Shown: piece by piece, positions 24,645 through 33,038 of the stretch
How positions within the stretch are numbered: the stretch's first letter is position 1
Layout of the letters: the number at the start of each line of letters is the position of its first letter
Source: an uncultured Acidobacteriia bacterium
GTDB taxonomy: Bacteria; Acidobacteriota; Terriglobia; Bryobacterales; Bryobacteraceae
Direction: 5' to 3'
Assembly: GCA_903851195.1 (NCBI GenBank)
Contig: CAINNJ010000061.1
Span: 1-46,689 of the forward strand
Length of the DNA: 46,689 bases
Position numbers and translations under genes: made by a program
Notes under the pieces: model-generated
Databases searched by the model: none
Seen by the model: the letters and a program-made list of their open reading frames with translations, nothing else
Told to the model about the DNA's origin: nothing

Positions 24645-26210
24645 TCAGAGCGGCGGGGCCGGTTGCTGCTGCAGTTTCACCTGCGCGGTCTGGCCGGCCT
24701 CGACCGACGCGGCAGCGCCTTTTGCGTTGCGCGTCATCCAGTCCGGGTTCGCGTATTCCACCGGTTGCACGTCGTCCCAGGCGTAGACCTGGTAGTCGCC
24801 CGGGGGGAGATTGGAAACCTTGAAGTGACCGTCCGCGCGGCTCATGACGTTGCGGGGCGCGCGGCCCGCCTGCAGAACCATCACCCAGCCGGATATCGGT
24901 TTGCCCGCCGCATCTTCCACCTGGCCTTCGATGGAGCCTCCGTCGTCGGCCAGCACCACGTCGATGGGTCCGGCGGCCTGGGTGATGGGGATTTCCTCCT
25001 TCGAGATATCGCGCCCGGCCAGAGTGGCGGATTTTAAGTAATAAGGGCCGTTCGGGAACACTTCCAGGCGGTAATTGCCGGGCGTGAGTTCATTGACGGA
25101 GAAAGACGCGCGGGTCTTGTCCCAGGTGAGTTGGCCGCCACCGGTGAGCGGGTCGGACGAGCGCAGACTGAGGCCCGGCGCACCGGGCCCCGGCTGGCCC
25201 TTCTTCAGATCGAAGCGCACCTGGCCGGTGACGGTGAAACCCGGCTCCAGCCGGACGGTGACGCCGTCGATATCCGAAGTGCCGACTTCGAGCGGCAGGC
25301 GCGCCACCAGGCGCTTGCCCGACTCCCAGAAGTCGGTGGTCAGCAGATAAGAGCCGGGCAGCACGCCGTGGATCTCGAAACTTCCATCGGGACTGACGTT
25401 TCCGGGCAAAGTCCGGTTCATCCCGTTGGCGCCCCGTTTGGCAAGAGAAACGCCTGCCCCGCGCACGGCGCCCACCAAATTGCCGCGGATTCGCACGGCG
25501 GGCACGCGGCTGATAGTAAAGTCCGCGCGGTTATCGGTGCCCCGAACGTCCAGCGCGCTGGCGGCGCCTCCTTCCGGAGGGCCGGGATAACAGCGCACGC
25601 CAGGGACCGTGTTTTTTTCTCCCGGATCGAAGCCGTTGAAGGAATTGTTCGGGTAGGCGCAGATAATGTACTTGCCGGGCTGCAGACCGGCCAGACGGTA
25701 TTCGCCGAGATCGTTCGTACTGGTCGCCGCGCCGGGCTGAAAGCTGCGGCGACCCTCGACCACCCGGGCGGCCAGCGCGGTGATCTGCACGCCCATCATC
25801 GGGTCGCCCTGCTCATCGAGCACTTTGCCCGTGACAACCGCCTGCGGGGTGAGCGAGATTTTGAGGTCATGCGCGGCCTCTCCGCTCGCGAGGATCAGCG
25901 GTAAGAAGAGACCGCCGGGGCGCGGGACGCCGTAGCCGCCCTGCAGGAAGCCCGGTTTCATGACCATGATCTGCGTCTGCCCGCAGGGGATGCCGGTAAA
26001 GCGGAAGCGGCCGGCGTTGTCCGCCGAGAGACCGTTCTGGCCGCGCGGTCCCATCAGCATCACCCGCGCGCGAGCGAGCGGCTCGCCGGTAACGGCGTTG
26101 ACGACGAAGCCGTCGACGGCACAGTCCGACGTGGCTATGGGCTGGCCTTCGGGGGGCTGCGCGTCCAGGACTGCAGCGAAAACAAGCAGGGCGGAAAAAA
26201 GCCGCATCAC
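24645..26210 (-). CDS. Carboxypeptidase-regulatory-like domain surface protein
   Basis: 521 residues from the ATG at 26210 (an alternative is the next codon, 26207). The signal peptide ends near V-L-D-A-Q (~18). The body is made of CarboxypepD_reg-like beta-sandwich repeats: G-F-V-V-N-A-V-T-G-E-P-L-A-R-A near residue 34, G-K-V-L-D-E-Q-G-D-P near 130, then V-T-G-Q-V-R-F and I-E-G-Q-V-E-D-A-A-G-K-P. The strands L-P-P-G-D-Y-Q-V-Y-A-W-D (~470) are the family's closing signature. Such proteins are non-catalytic, secreted or outer-membrane-linked, and common in Acidobacteriota. It follows ychF by 22 bases on the same strand. Confidence 0.85.
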   Translation of the reverse strand: MMRLFSALLVFAAVLDAQPPEGQPIATSDCAVDGFVVNAVTGEPLARARVMLMGPRGQNGLSADNAGRFRFTGIPCGQTQIMVMKPGFLQGGYGVPRPGGLFLPLILASGEAAHDLKISLTPQAVVTGKVLDEQGDPMMGVQITALAARVVEGRRSFQPGAATSTNDLGEYRLAGLQPGKYIICAYPNNSFNGFDPGEKNTVPGVRCYPGPPEGGAASALDVRGTDNRADFTISRVPAVRIRGNLVGAVRGAGVSLAKRGANGMNRTLPGNVSPDGSFEIHGVLPGSYLLTTDFWESGKRLVARLPLEVGTSDIDGVTVRLEPGFTVTGQVRFDLKKGQPGPGAPGLSLRSSDPLTGGGQLTWDKTRASFSVNELTPGNYRLEVFPNGPYYLKSATLAGRDISKEEIPITQAAGPIDVVLADDGGSIEGQVEDAAGKPISGWVMVLQAGRAPRNVMSRADGHFKVSNLPPGDYQVYAWDDVQPVEYANPDWMTRNAKGAAASVEAGQTAQVKLQQQPAPPL

Positions 26211-26232
26211 CCTGAGTATGACGCGGATTTTT

Positions 26233-27336
26233 CTACAGGAACGTCTTGAATTCCATCACGTCGCCATCCTGCACGACGTATTCCTTACCTTCCGTCCGGA
26301 GCTTACCGAGTTCCCTGGCGCGCGCGAAGCTGCCGGCGCTCACCAGATCGTCATAAGCCACCGTTTCGGCGGAGATGAAGCTCTTCTCGAAATCCGAGTG
26401 GATCACGCCGGCAGCCGCCGGAGCTTTGTCGCCGGCTTTGATGGTCCAGGCGCGGGTTTCCTTCTCGCCCGTGGTCAGGTAGGTACGCAGACCCAGCAGA
26501 TAATAGGCCTCTTTGGCCAGCTTCGAGGAGCCGGACTGCTCCACGCCCAGACCCTGCAGATACTCCGCCTGCTCTTCGGCCGGCAGCGTAATCAGTTCCG
26601 CTTCGATCTCGGCGGAAACCACCACCGCGCGCGTGCCGTGGTGATGGGCCACGTAGTCCTGCACCTTCGCCACCCACGGGTTGGAAGCCGGATTTCCGAG
26701 TTCGTCCTCCGCCACGTTGCAGGCGAAGAGGGTGGGTTTGGCGGTCAGCAGGAAGAACGTCTTCAGCAGCGCCGTTTCGTCCGGCGCCATGTCCATGCTG
26801 AAGGCAAACTGGCCTTCGTTGAGATGTGGCTCCAGGCGATCCATCAGGGCGATTTCCGCCAGTGCCTTCTTATCCCCGCTTTTGGCGGCTTTCTGCTGTT
26901 TAAGACGCCGCTTCTGAATACTGTCGATGTCGGCGAGAATCAGTTCGGTGTTGATGACCTCGATATCCCGAATCGGGTCCACCGTGTCCATCACGTGTTC
27001 GATATCCGCGTTTTCAAAGCAGCGGACCACCTGCACGATGGCGTCCACCTCACGGATATGCCCCAGAAACTGGTTACCGAGCCCTTCGCCGGCGCTCGCG
27101 CCCTTCACCAGACCGGCGATGTCCACGAATTCGAAAATCGCGGGAATCAGCTTCTGCGAACCGCTGATTTTCGAGAGCACTTCGAGACGTTCGTCGGGAA
27201 CCGTGACGATGCCCTGATTCGGCTCGATGGTGCAAAAACGGTAATTGGCCGCCATCGCCTTGCGGGACTGCGTGACAGCATTGAACAGGGTGCTTTTCCC
27301 GACGTTGGGAAGACCTACGATTCCGGCGCTTAACAT
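26233..27336 (-). CDS. ychF: YchF/OLA1-family redox-responsive ATPase
   Basis: 367 residues, full length for the family. The P-loop G-L-P-N-V-G-K-S-T (8-16), F-V-D-I-A-G-L-V-K-G (switch II) and N-V-A-E (the altered G4 motif that lets YchF prefer ATP) are all present. A coiled-coil insert (Q-K-R-R-L-K-Q-Q) and a C-terminal TGS domain (to M-E-F-K-T-F-L) complete it. The family binds ribosomes and affects stress resistance. It diverges from mutS across 110 bases (27337-27446). Confidence 0.97.
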   Translation of the reverse strand: MLSAGIVGLPNVGKSTLFNAVTQSRKAMAANYRFCTIEPNQGIVTVPDERLEVLSKISGSQKLIPAIFEFVDIAGLVKGASAGEGLGNQFLGHIREVDAIVQVVRCFENADIEHVMDTVDPIRDIEVINTELILADIDSIQKRRLKQQKAAKSGDKKALAEIALMDRLEPHLNEGQFAFSMDMAPDETALLKTFFLLTAKPTLFACNVAEDELGNPASNPWVAKVQDYVAHHHGTRAVVVSAEIEAELITLPAEEQAEYLQGLGVEQSGSSKLAKEAYYLLGLRTYLTTGEKETRAWTIKAGDKAPAAAGVIHSDFEKSFISAETVAYDDLVSAGSFARARELGKLRTEGKEYVVQDGDVMEFKTFL

Positions 27337-27446
27337 TGTAAATTTCAGTTTATCGGGTGGGTCCGGACGGCAGGCGGGATACAGAGCGCGGCGCGGTGCA
27401 CAATAGAGGTTTCCCGTGTCGCGAAGCGCAATGATCCAGGGTATTC

Positions 27447-30047
27447 ATGAGTGAGTCCGGCGAAGCGGCGTCCACGCCGCTGATGCGCCAGTACCACGCT
27501 GTGAAACAGCAGGTGCCGGGCGCGTTGCTGATGTTCCGGCTGGGAGATTTCTACGAGCTTTTCTTCGAAGACGCGGTGATGGCCGCGCGCGAACTCGAGA
27601 TCACCCTGACCGCCCGGAACAAAGAAAAAGGCGCGGCCATTCCGATGTGCGGCGTGCCGTATCACGCCGCCGAGAATTACATCGCGAAACTGATCGGGCG
27701 CGGGTATCGCGTCGCCATCTGCGAGCAGATGGAAGAGGCGGGCGCGGGCAAGAAACTGGTGCGCCGCGAAGTCACGCGCATCGTCACGCCGGGCACCGCG
27801 ACGGATGCCCACCTGCTGCGCTCGCACGAGAACAACTACCTGGCCGCCGTGGTGCGCAACGGCGCGCGGGCCGGGCTCGCGTACGTGGATGTCTCCACCG
27901 GTGAGTTCCGGGCTACGGAAGTAGACGCCGCGGAACTGCCGGGGCTGCTCGAGAGCGTGGGCCCGCGGGAACTGTTGGTAGCCGCCGAAGCGCCTCTGTT
28001 TCCCCAGGCGGAGCAGCGGAAGTGGATCGTTACGGAACTGGAAGACTGGGTCTTCACCACGGACTACGCGGACCGCATTCTCCGGGAGCATTTCAAGCTG
28101 CTGTCGCTCGACGGGTTCGGCCTGGCGGGCAAGCTCAGCGCCATCGCGGCCAGCGGGGCTGTGCTGCACTACCTGCGCGACACGCAGCGGGCGGCGCTCG
28201 ACCATCTGGATCCGCCGCGGCATTTCGATCGCGCCGACACCATGGTGCTGGATGCCGTGACGGTGCGGAATCTGGAACTGGTGGAGCCGATCTTCTCGGA
28301 CGGCGGCGCCACGCTGATCGGCATTCTGGACCAGACGTCCACCGGGATGGGCGGGCGTTTGCTGCGACAGCGTTTGCTGCGGCCTTCGCTGGAACCGGCG
28401 GAGATCGAAGCCCGGCTGGATGCCGTCAGCGACCTGGTGCGCGAAACGATTCTGCGGGCGGAACTGCGCAAACAACTGGCGCCGGTGCTCGACGTGGAGC
28501 GCCTGCTGGCCAAGGTGATGATCGGCAGCGCGGGGCCCCGCGACCTGCTGGCACTGGGGAAATCGCTCGACCAGATGCCGAAGCTGGCCGATGCCGCGCG
28601 GCTGGCCTCGCGCGCGCTTTCCGTTCGGCTGGCCAATACGTTCGGGCGGCTGGATTCGGTGCCCGAAGCGTCGTTCCCGATTATCGCCGCGCTCTCGGAC
28701 ACCCCGCCTCCGCAGGTCGGGGACGGACAGACCATCCGGCCTGGTTATGATCCGGAACTCGACGAACTGCGCGACCTGAGCCAGAACGGTAAGCAGTACA
28801 TCGCGCAGATCGAGACCCGCGAGCGCACGCGCACCGGCATCGCTTCCCTGAAGGTCCGGTTCAACAACGTTTTCGGCTATTACATCGAGATCTCGAACGC
28901 GAACCGGCATCTGGCGCCAGCCGATTACGAACGCAAACAGACGCTCGCGAATGCCGAGCGCTTCACCACGCCGGAACTGAAAGAGTACGAGCGTAAGGTT
29001 CTTGTCGCGGAAGAGAAGATCCTCGAAATCGAGAAGCGCATCTTCGCGGAGGTTCGCCAAAAAGCAGCGGGCGAGGCCCAGCGCATTCGCGCCACCGCGT
29101 CCGCCATCGCGGAACTGGATGTTTCGGCGGCCCTGGCGCAGGTGGCGGCGGAAGGGCGCTATGCCCGGCCGCAGTTTTCGGATACCGGCGAGATGCGGAT
29201 CATGGCGGGGCGGCATCCGGTGATCGAAAAGCTGGCGGGCGAAGAGGCCGGACGGTTCATTCCGAACGACCTGTTCATGAACGACGCCACGGACCAGATC
29301 GGCCTGATCACCGGTCCCAACATGGGCGGCAAGAGCACTTACCTGCGGCAGGCGGCGCTGATCGCGATTCTGGCCCAGATGGGGTCCTGGGTGCCGGCGG
29401 ATTCGGCGCTGCTGCCGGTTATCGACCGCATTTTCACGCGCATCGGCGCATCCGACAATCTGGCGCGGGGCCGTTCTACCTTCATGGTGGAAATGACCGA
29501 GACCGCCGTGATTCTGAACACCGCAACGCCGCGCAGCTTTATTATTCTGGACGAAATCGGCCGGGGCACCGCGACGTATGACGGACTCGCGCTGGCGTGG
29601 GCGGTCGTGGAGCATGTTTCGAACACCACGCGCGCCAAGACGCTCTTCGCGACCCACTATCACGAACTGACCGAACTGGCGGAGGCGCTGCCCGGGGTGC
29701 GGAATCTGCAGGTCTCCGTGAAGGAAGCGGGGGACAAAATTATTTTTCTGCGCCGCGTGGAACCGGGCAAAGCGGACCGCAGTTACGGCATCGAAGTGGC
29801 GCGTCTCGCCGGGCTGCCGAATTCGGTCATCGAACGCGCGCGGGAAGTGCTGAAACTGCATGAGCGCACCGAGCACCGGGCGGTGGAGAAACTGGCGCCG
29901 CGCGCGGAAACCGGGCCCATTCAGATCCGGCTTTTCGAGCCCGGCAGCGATGAGATCAAACAGAAAATCCGGTCGCTGAAAATCGACGAGATGCGGCCGG
30001 TGGAAGCGCTGCGGTTCCTCGAAGAACTGCAGAAGGAGCTGGCGTAA
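27447..30047 (+). CDS. mutS: DNA mismatch repair protein MutS
   Basis: 866 residues, full-length MutS1. The mismatch-contacting G-D-F-Y-E-L-F lies near the N-terminus (~34-40). Walker A is G-P-N-M-G-G-K-S-T-Y-L-R (~625-636), followed by D-E-I-G-R-G-T-A-T-Y-D-G (Walker B/signature) and F-A-T-H-Y-H-E-L. A ribosome site CAGGG lies 5 bases before ATG 27447. The stop TAA shares one base with the anmK start (TAATG), so the two are translationally coupled. MutL is not in the window. Confidence 0.97.
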   Translation: MSESGEAASTPLMRQYHAVKQQVPGALLMFRLGDFYELFFEDAVMAARELEITLTARNKEKGAAIPMCGVPYHAAENYIAKLIGRGYRVAICEQMEEAGAGKKLVRREVTRIVTPGTATDAHLLRSHENNYLAAVVRNGARAGLAYVDVSTGEFRATEVDAAELPGLLESVGPRELLVAAEAPLFPQAEQRKWIVTELEDWVFTTDYADRILREHFKLLSLDGFGLAGKLSAIAASGAVLHYLRDTQRAALDHLDPPRHFDRADTMVLDAVTVRNLELVEPIFSDGGATLIGILDQTSTGMGGRLLRQRLLRPSLEPAEIEARLDAVSDLVRETILRAELRKQLAPVLDVERLLAKVMIGSAGPRDLLALGKSLDQMPKLADAARLASRALSVRLANTFGRLDSVPEASFPIIAALSDTPPPQVGDGQTIRPGYDPELDELRDLSQNGKQYIAQIETRERTRTGIASLKVRFNNVFGYYIEISNANRHLAPADYERKQTLANAERFTTPELKEYERKVLVAEEKILEIEKRIFAEVRQKAAGEAQRIRATASAIAELDVSAALAQVAAEGRYARPQFSDTGEMRIMAGRHPVIEKLAGEEAGRFIPNDLFMNDATDQIGLITGPNMGGKSTYLRQAALIAILAQMGSWVPADSALLPVIDRIFTRIGASDNLARGRSTFMVEMTETAVILNTATPRSFIILDEIGRGTATYDGLALAWAVVEHVSNTTRAKTLFATHYHELTELAEALPGVRNLQVSVKEAGDKIIFLRRVEPGKADRSYGIEVARLAGLPNSVIERAREVLKLHERTEHRAVEKLAPRAETGPIQIRLFEPGSDEIKQKIRSLKIDEMRPVEALRFLEELQKELA

Positions 30048-31144
30048 TGCGTGTCGCCGGAATCATGAGCGGGACGTCGCTCGATGGCATCGATGTGGCG
30101 TTTGTCGATGTGACGGGAAAGCGCGTGCAAACGGCCGGACATGCGTCGTTTCCTTATCCGGCGGCCGTGCGGCAACGCATTTTGGACGTCTCGAACACGG
30201 CTTGTTCCACGGCGCAGATCTCGCGGCTGAACTTCGAACTGGGGGAGCTTTATGCGACGGCTGTGGCGCGCGCCTGCACGAAGACCGGCGTGCCGCTCTC
30301 GACCGTGAAACTGATTGGCTGCCATGGCCAGACGGTGTATCACGAAGGGGCCGGAGCGGCGAAGAATACGCTGCAGATCGGCGAGGCGGCCGTGATCGCG
30401 GAGCGCCTGGGAATTCCGGTGGTGTCCAATTTCCGCACGCGCGATATCGCGGCCGGCGGGCAGGGCGCGCCGCTGGTGCCTTTCGTGGATTACCTGCTGC
30501 TCGGCAGCGCGAAGACCGACCGCGTGGCGCTGAATATCGGGGGCATCGCGAACATCACGATCCTGCCGAAAGGCGGGCGTCCGGAACACGTGATCGCCTT
30601 CGACACGGGGCCGGGAAACATGGTGATCGATCAACTGGTGGAACGGTTGACCGGCGGCAAACAGCACTTCGACCGGGGCGGTTCGATCGCCGCGCGGGGC
30701 AAGGTCGACAAAGCGCTTCTGGACGCACTTCTCAAAGACCGGTATTTCCGAACCAAACCGCCGAAGACCGCGGGGCGCGAACAGTACGGGGCGGAATTTA
30801 TCGCGCGCCTGCTGGCGACCGGGCAGGCTTTGGAAAACCTGATCGCGACGGCGACAGCATTCACGGCAGCCACCATTGCAACGGGCATCCAACGCTTCGC
30901 TCCCGCCACGCGCGAGGTCGCGGCGGCGGGCGGCGGAGTCCACAACCACCAACTGATGGCGCAACTGGCCGCGTTCCTGCCCGGCGTGCAGGTGGCGACC
31001 ACGGCCGCCTACGGGATCGATCCCGACGCGAAAGAGGCCATCGCCTTCGCCATCCTGGCCCACCGCACATGGCGGAGAGAGCCGGGAAACTTGCCCTCCG
31101 CCACCGGAGCGAAACGATCTGTAGTACTGGGCACAGTCACGTAA
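30047..31144 (+). CDS. anmK: Anhydro-N-acetylmuramic acid kinase
   Basis: 365 residues. The ATP-binding start G-I-M-S-G-T-S-L-D-G-I-D (~5-16), G-C-H-G-Q-T-V-Y-H (~91-99) and F-D-T-G-P-G-N-M-V-I-D (~186-196) match AnmK of the ASKHA fold. It hydrolyses the anhydro ring and phosphorylates 1,6-anhydro-MurNAc during murein recycling, giving MurNAc-6-phosphate. The usual next enzyme (MurQ) is not adjacent. It overlaps mutS by one base and is followed by a glycosyltransferase after 19 bases. Confidence 0.95.
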   Translation: MRVAGIMSGTSLDGIDVAFVDVTGKRVQTAGHASFPYPAAVRQRILDVSNTACSTAQISRLNFELGELYATAVARACTKTGVPLSTVKLIGCHGQTVYHEGAGAAKNTLQIGEAAVIAERLGIPVVSNFRTRDIAAGGQGAPLVPFVDYLLLGSAKTDRVALNIGGIANITILPKGGRPEHVIAFDTGPGNMVIDQLVERLTGGKQHFDRGGSIAARGKVDKALLDALLKDRYFRTKPPKTAGREQYGAEFIARLLATGQALENLIATATAFTAATIATGIQRFAPATREVAAAGGGVHNHQLMAQLAAFLPGVQVATTAAYGIDPDAKEAIAFAILAHRTWRREPGNLPSATGAKRSVVLGTVT

Positions 31145-31163
31145 TTAACGCTAGAATGGCGAT

Positions 31164-32015
31164 TTGACTCCTGAAGCTGAACTGACCGCCGCACAACCCG
31201 AGTTGCAGGTAAAACGGGTTTCCATCGTCATTGTCTCGTTCAACCGGATCGAGAGCCTCCGCAAGAGCCTGCGCGCGCTGGGTGATACCCATCAGGTGCT
31301 GGTGGTGGACAACGGCTCAACCGACGGCGCCGCCACGCTCGACAGCGAGTTTCCGGGAGCGCGCTTTATCCGGCTGCCCAAGAATTTCGGCCTCACCAAA
31401 GCGCTGAATATTGGCATCCGGGCGGCGGAGGGCACGTATGTTCTGCTGCTGCACGACGATACGCAGATCACGGCCGAGAACGTGACGAAACTGGCGGATT
31501 ATCTGGAAAACCATCCGGACGCGGGCGCGGTTTGCCCGCTGCTCACCAGCGATTCGGGCGCGCGAGCCGCACAGGTCCGGCCGCTTCCGGTCCCCTCCGC
31601 CACGGACCCTGCGCCGCAGCCCGCCTCCGGTTCGGGCGAGATCGCGGTCCCCTGCGTCACGGGAGCGGCGATCCTGGTCCGTTCTTTCTTTCTTCGCGCG
31701 CTGCGGCAGATCGACGAACGCTACGGCAACTACGGCTCCGATATCGAACTGTGCGCGCAGGTGAAACGGGCGAACCGGAAACTGATTATCCTCGAGGATG
31801 TCCCGGCCGTTCATGAGCAACTGGAATCGCCCATGAAGAAAGGCTCGCTGGCGGGAGACCGGGCGGTCGGTACGGCCGTCTTCCTCTGGAAACATCACAG
31901 TTTTGTGACCTCGATTCTCTACCGTCTGAAGGCCGGTCTGGGCGGCCTTGCGACGTTCCGCTTCGGCCTGGTGGCGGGCGCGCTGGGCGACGTCAAAATC
32001 GACGGCACGAGTTAG
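31164..32015 (+). CDS. Family 2 glycosyltransferase (rhamnosyltransferase-like)
   Basis: 283 residues from a TTG at 31164; no in-frame ATG precedes the conserved V-S-I-V-I-V-S-F-N-R block, so a TTG start is likely and another TTG at 31203 is possible. GT-A features are D-N-G-S-T-D-G, the metal-binding L-H-D-D-T (replacing D-x-D), and G-A-A-I-L-V-R downstream. The end has a weakly hydrophobic segment (~255-275) that may contact the membrane. It probably adds a sugar to a surface glycan. It lies between anmK and a small membrane-protein gene in an apparent operon. Confidence 0.85.
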   Translation: MTPEAELTAAQPELQVKRVSIVIVSFNRIESLRKSLRALGDTHQVLVVDNGSTDGAATLDSEFPGARFIRLPKNFGLTKALNIGIRAAEGTYVLLLHDDTQITAENVTKLADYLENHPDAGAVCPLLTSDSGARAAQVRPLPVPSATDPAPQPASGSGEIAVPCVTGAAILVRSFFLRALRQIDERYGNYGSDIELCAQVKRANRKLIILEDVPAVHEQLESPMKKGSLAGDRAVGTAVFLWKHHSFVTSILYRLKAGLGGLATFRFGLVAGALGDVKIDGTS

Positions 32016-32041
32016 TACTACAATTGGTTTACACTGCAGGT

Positions 32042-32512
32042 ATGAACCCCCTCCTTTGGGTGGTGTTACCGGCAGTGGTGTGCTCCCTGGCTACCGGCCT
32101 GGTCATGTACGTGGTGATGCACGCCCGCTCGGCGGTGCTGCTCTCGAAACAGCGGGAGGAACTCGCGGCGGCACGCGCCGAACTGGCAGTCCGCAAGGAG
32201 ACGATTCTCGATTCCCTGAAGAACGTGGAAGAGTCCACGCGCCGTCAGGCACTCGACGACTTCATCGGGCAAATCCGGACCGAGGAGCGGTCGTATATCC
32301 GCGAGCACAAAGCGTTCTTTCTCTCGCGCAAGATTCTGGTCCGGCAGGAGCGGATCTTCTTCCGCAATATTCCGCTATCGAACTGGGTGGAACAGGAGAT
32401 GCCGTTCGAGGAAGGCGCGGATCTTCAGAAGCTCGCCGAAACCATGTCGGTCTTTGCCGCGGAAATACAGGGCGCGGAAAAGCCGGCTCCCGTCCGAAAA
32501 CTGTTGCGCTGA
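32042..32512 (+). CDS. Small single-pass membrane protein of unknown function
   Basis: 156 residues from the ATG at 32042; the frame can be extended by six residues to 32024 without support. Residues ~5-24 form one transmembrane helix, followed by a Lys/Arg/Glu/Ala-rich coiled coil (~30-65) and a charged C-terminal part with R-S-Y-I-R-E-H-K-A-F-F (~82-92) and P-L-S-N-W-V-E-Q-E-M-P. No family was recognised. It lies 26 bases after the glycosyltransferase and is the last gene of the mutS-anmK-GT2 run. Confidence 0.75.
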   Translation: MNPLLWVVLPAVVCSLATGLVMYVVMHARSAVLLSKQREELAAARAELAVRKETILDSLKNVEESTRRQALDDFIGQIRTEERSYIREHKAFFLSRKILVRQERIFFRNIPLSNWVEQEMPFEEGADLQKLAETMSVFAAEIQGAEKPAPVRKLLR

Positions 32513-32579
32513 GTGTTGCCGGTTGGCCCAGGCTGTGCCCCGGAATCTCACGGGCGCGGGGGGTTGAGAGGCGGGCAGA

Positions 32580-32915
32580 TCAGTAGCGGGGAACGGAAGG
32601 ATCGATCTGCAGACTCCAGAGATCAATTCCTCCGGACATGCTCTGGCAGTTTTCCACGCCCTGCCGCCGCAGCCAGTCGACGACGGTCAGGCTGCGCACG
32701 CCATGGTGGCAGAAGACGATCAGGGGCCGGTCTTCCGCGTCCAACTCCTGCAAATGCTGCGGGATAGAGTTCATGGGCAGCAGTTCCGCGCCGTCGATCC
32801 GGCAGATGCGGTGTTCCGGAATCTCCCGGACATCGATCAGCCGGAGCGCTTCGCCGCGTTCGATTCGTGCCTTCACCTCGGCGGGGGTAATCTCGATCGC
32901 GATATCCGGCATCAC
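32580..32915 (-). CDS. Single-domain rhodanese (sulfurtransferase-like)
   Basis: 111 residues. The active-site loop C-H-H-G-V-R-S (Cys69 to Ser75) and the entry motif L-I-D-V-R-E (26-31) mark a GlpE/PspE-like rhodanese fold, which carries a persulfide on Cys69. It is cytosolic, with no signal peptide. The partner pathway is not indicated by neighbours. It diverges from the NHL-like gene across 123 bases. Confidence 0.92.
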   Translation of the reverse strand: MMPDIAIEITPAEVKARIERGEALRLIDVREIPEHRICRIDGAELLPMNSIPQHLQELDAEDRPLIVFCHHGVRSLTVVDWLRRQGVENCQSMSGGIDLWSLQIDPSVPRY

Positions 32916-32991
32916 GAGTCAGTGTAGCAATCGGGCGGGAGATGCCTCCCCCGAAACCGGGACTGCGGAGCGGTACGTCACATGCCCTTGT

Positions 32992-32997
32992 TATACT
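32992..32997 (+). promoter_or_regulatory. Possible -10 element (TATACT) upstream of the NHL-like/Soli_cterm gene
   Basis: TATACT lies 41 bases before the ATG at 33039 in the divergent gap with the rhodanese gene. No good -35 hexamer is visible at the expected spacing, so confidence is low. Confidence 0.3.
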
Positions 32998-33038
32998 CAG
33001 GTGTTAAATCGTCATTCCGTCAGGTCTCTCTATATAAG

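Noticed and set aside
27345-29876. An 843-codon frame antisense to mutS
   Set aside because: mutS is intact and conserved; the antisense product is Arg/Gln/His-rich with no motif. Long antisense frames are common at this GC content.
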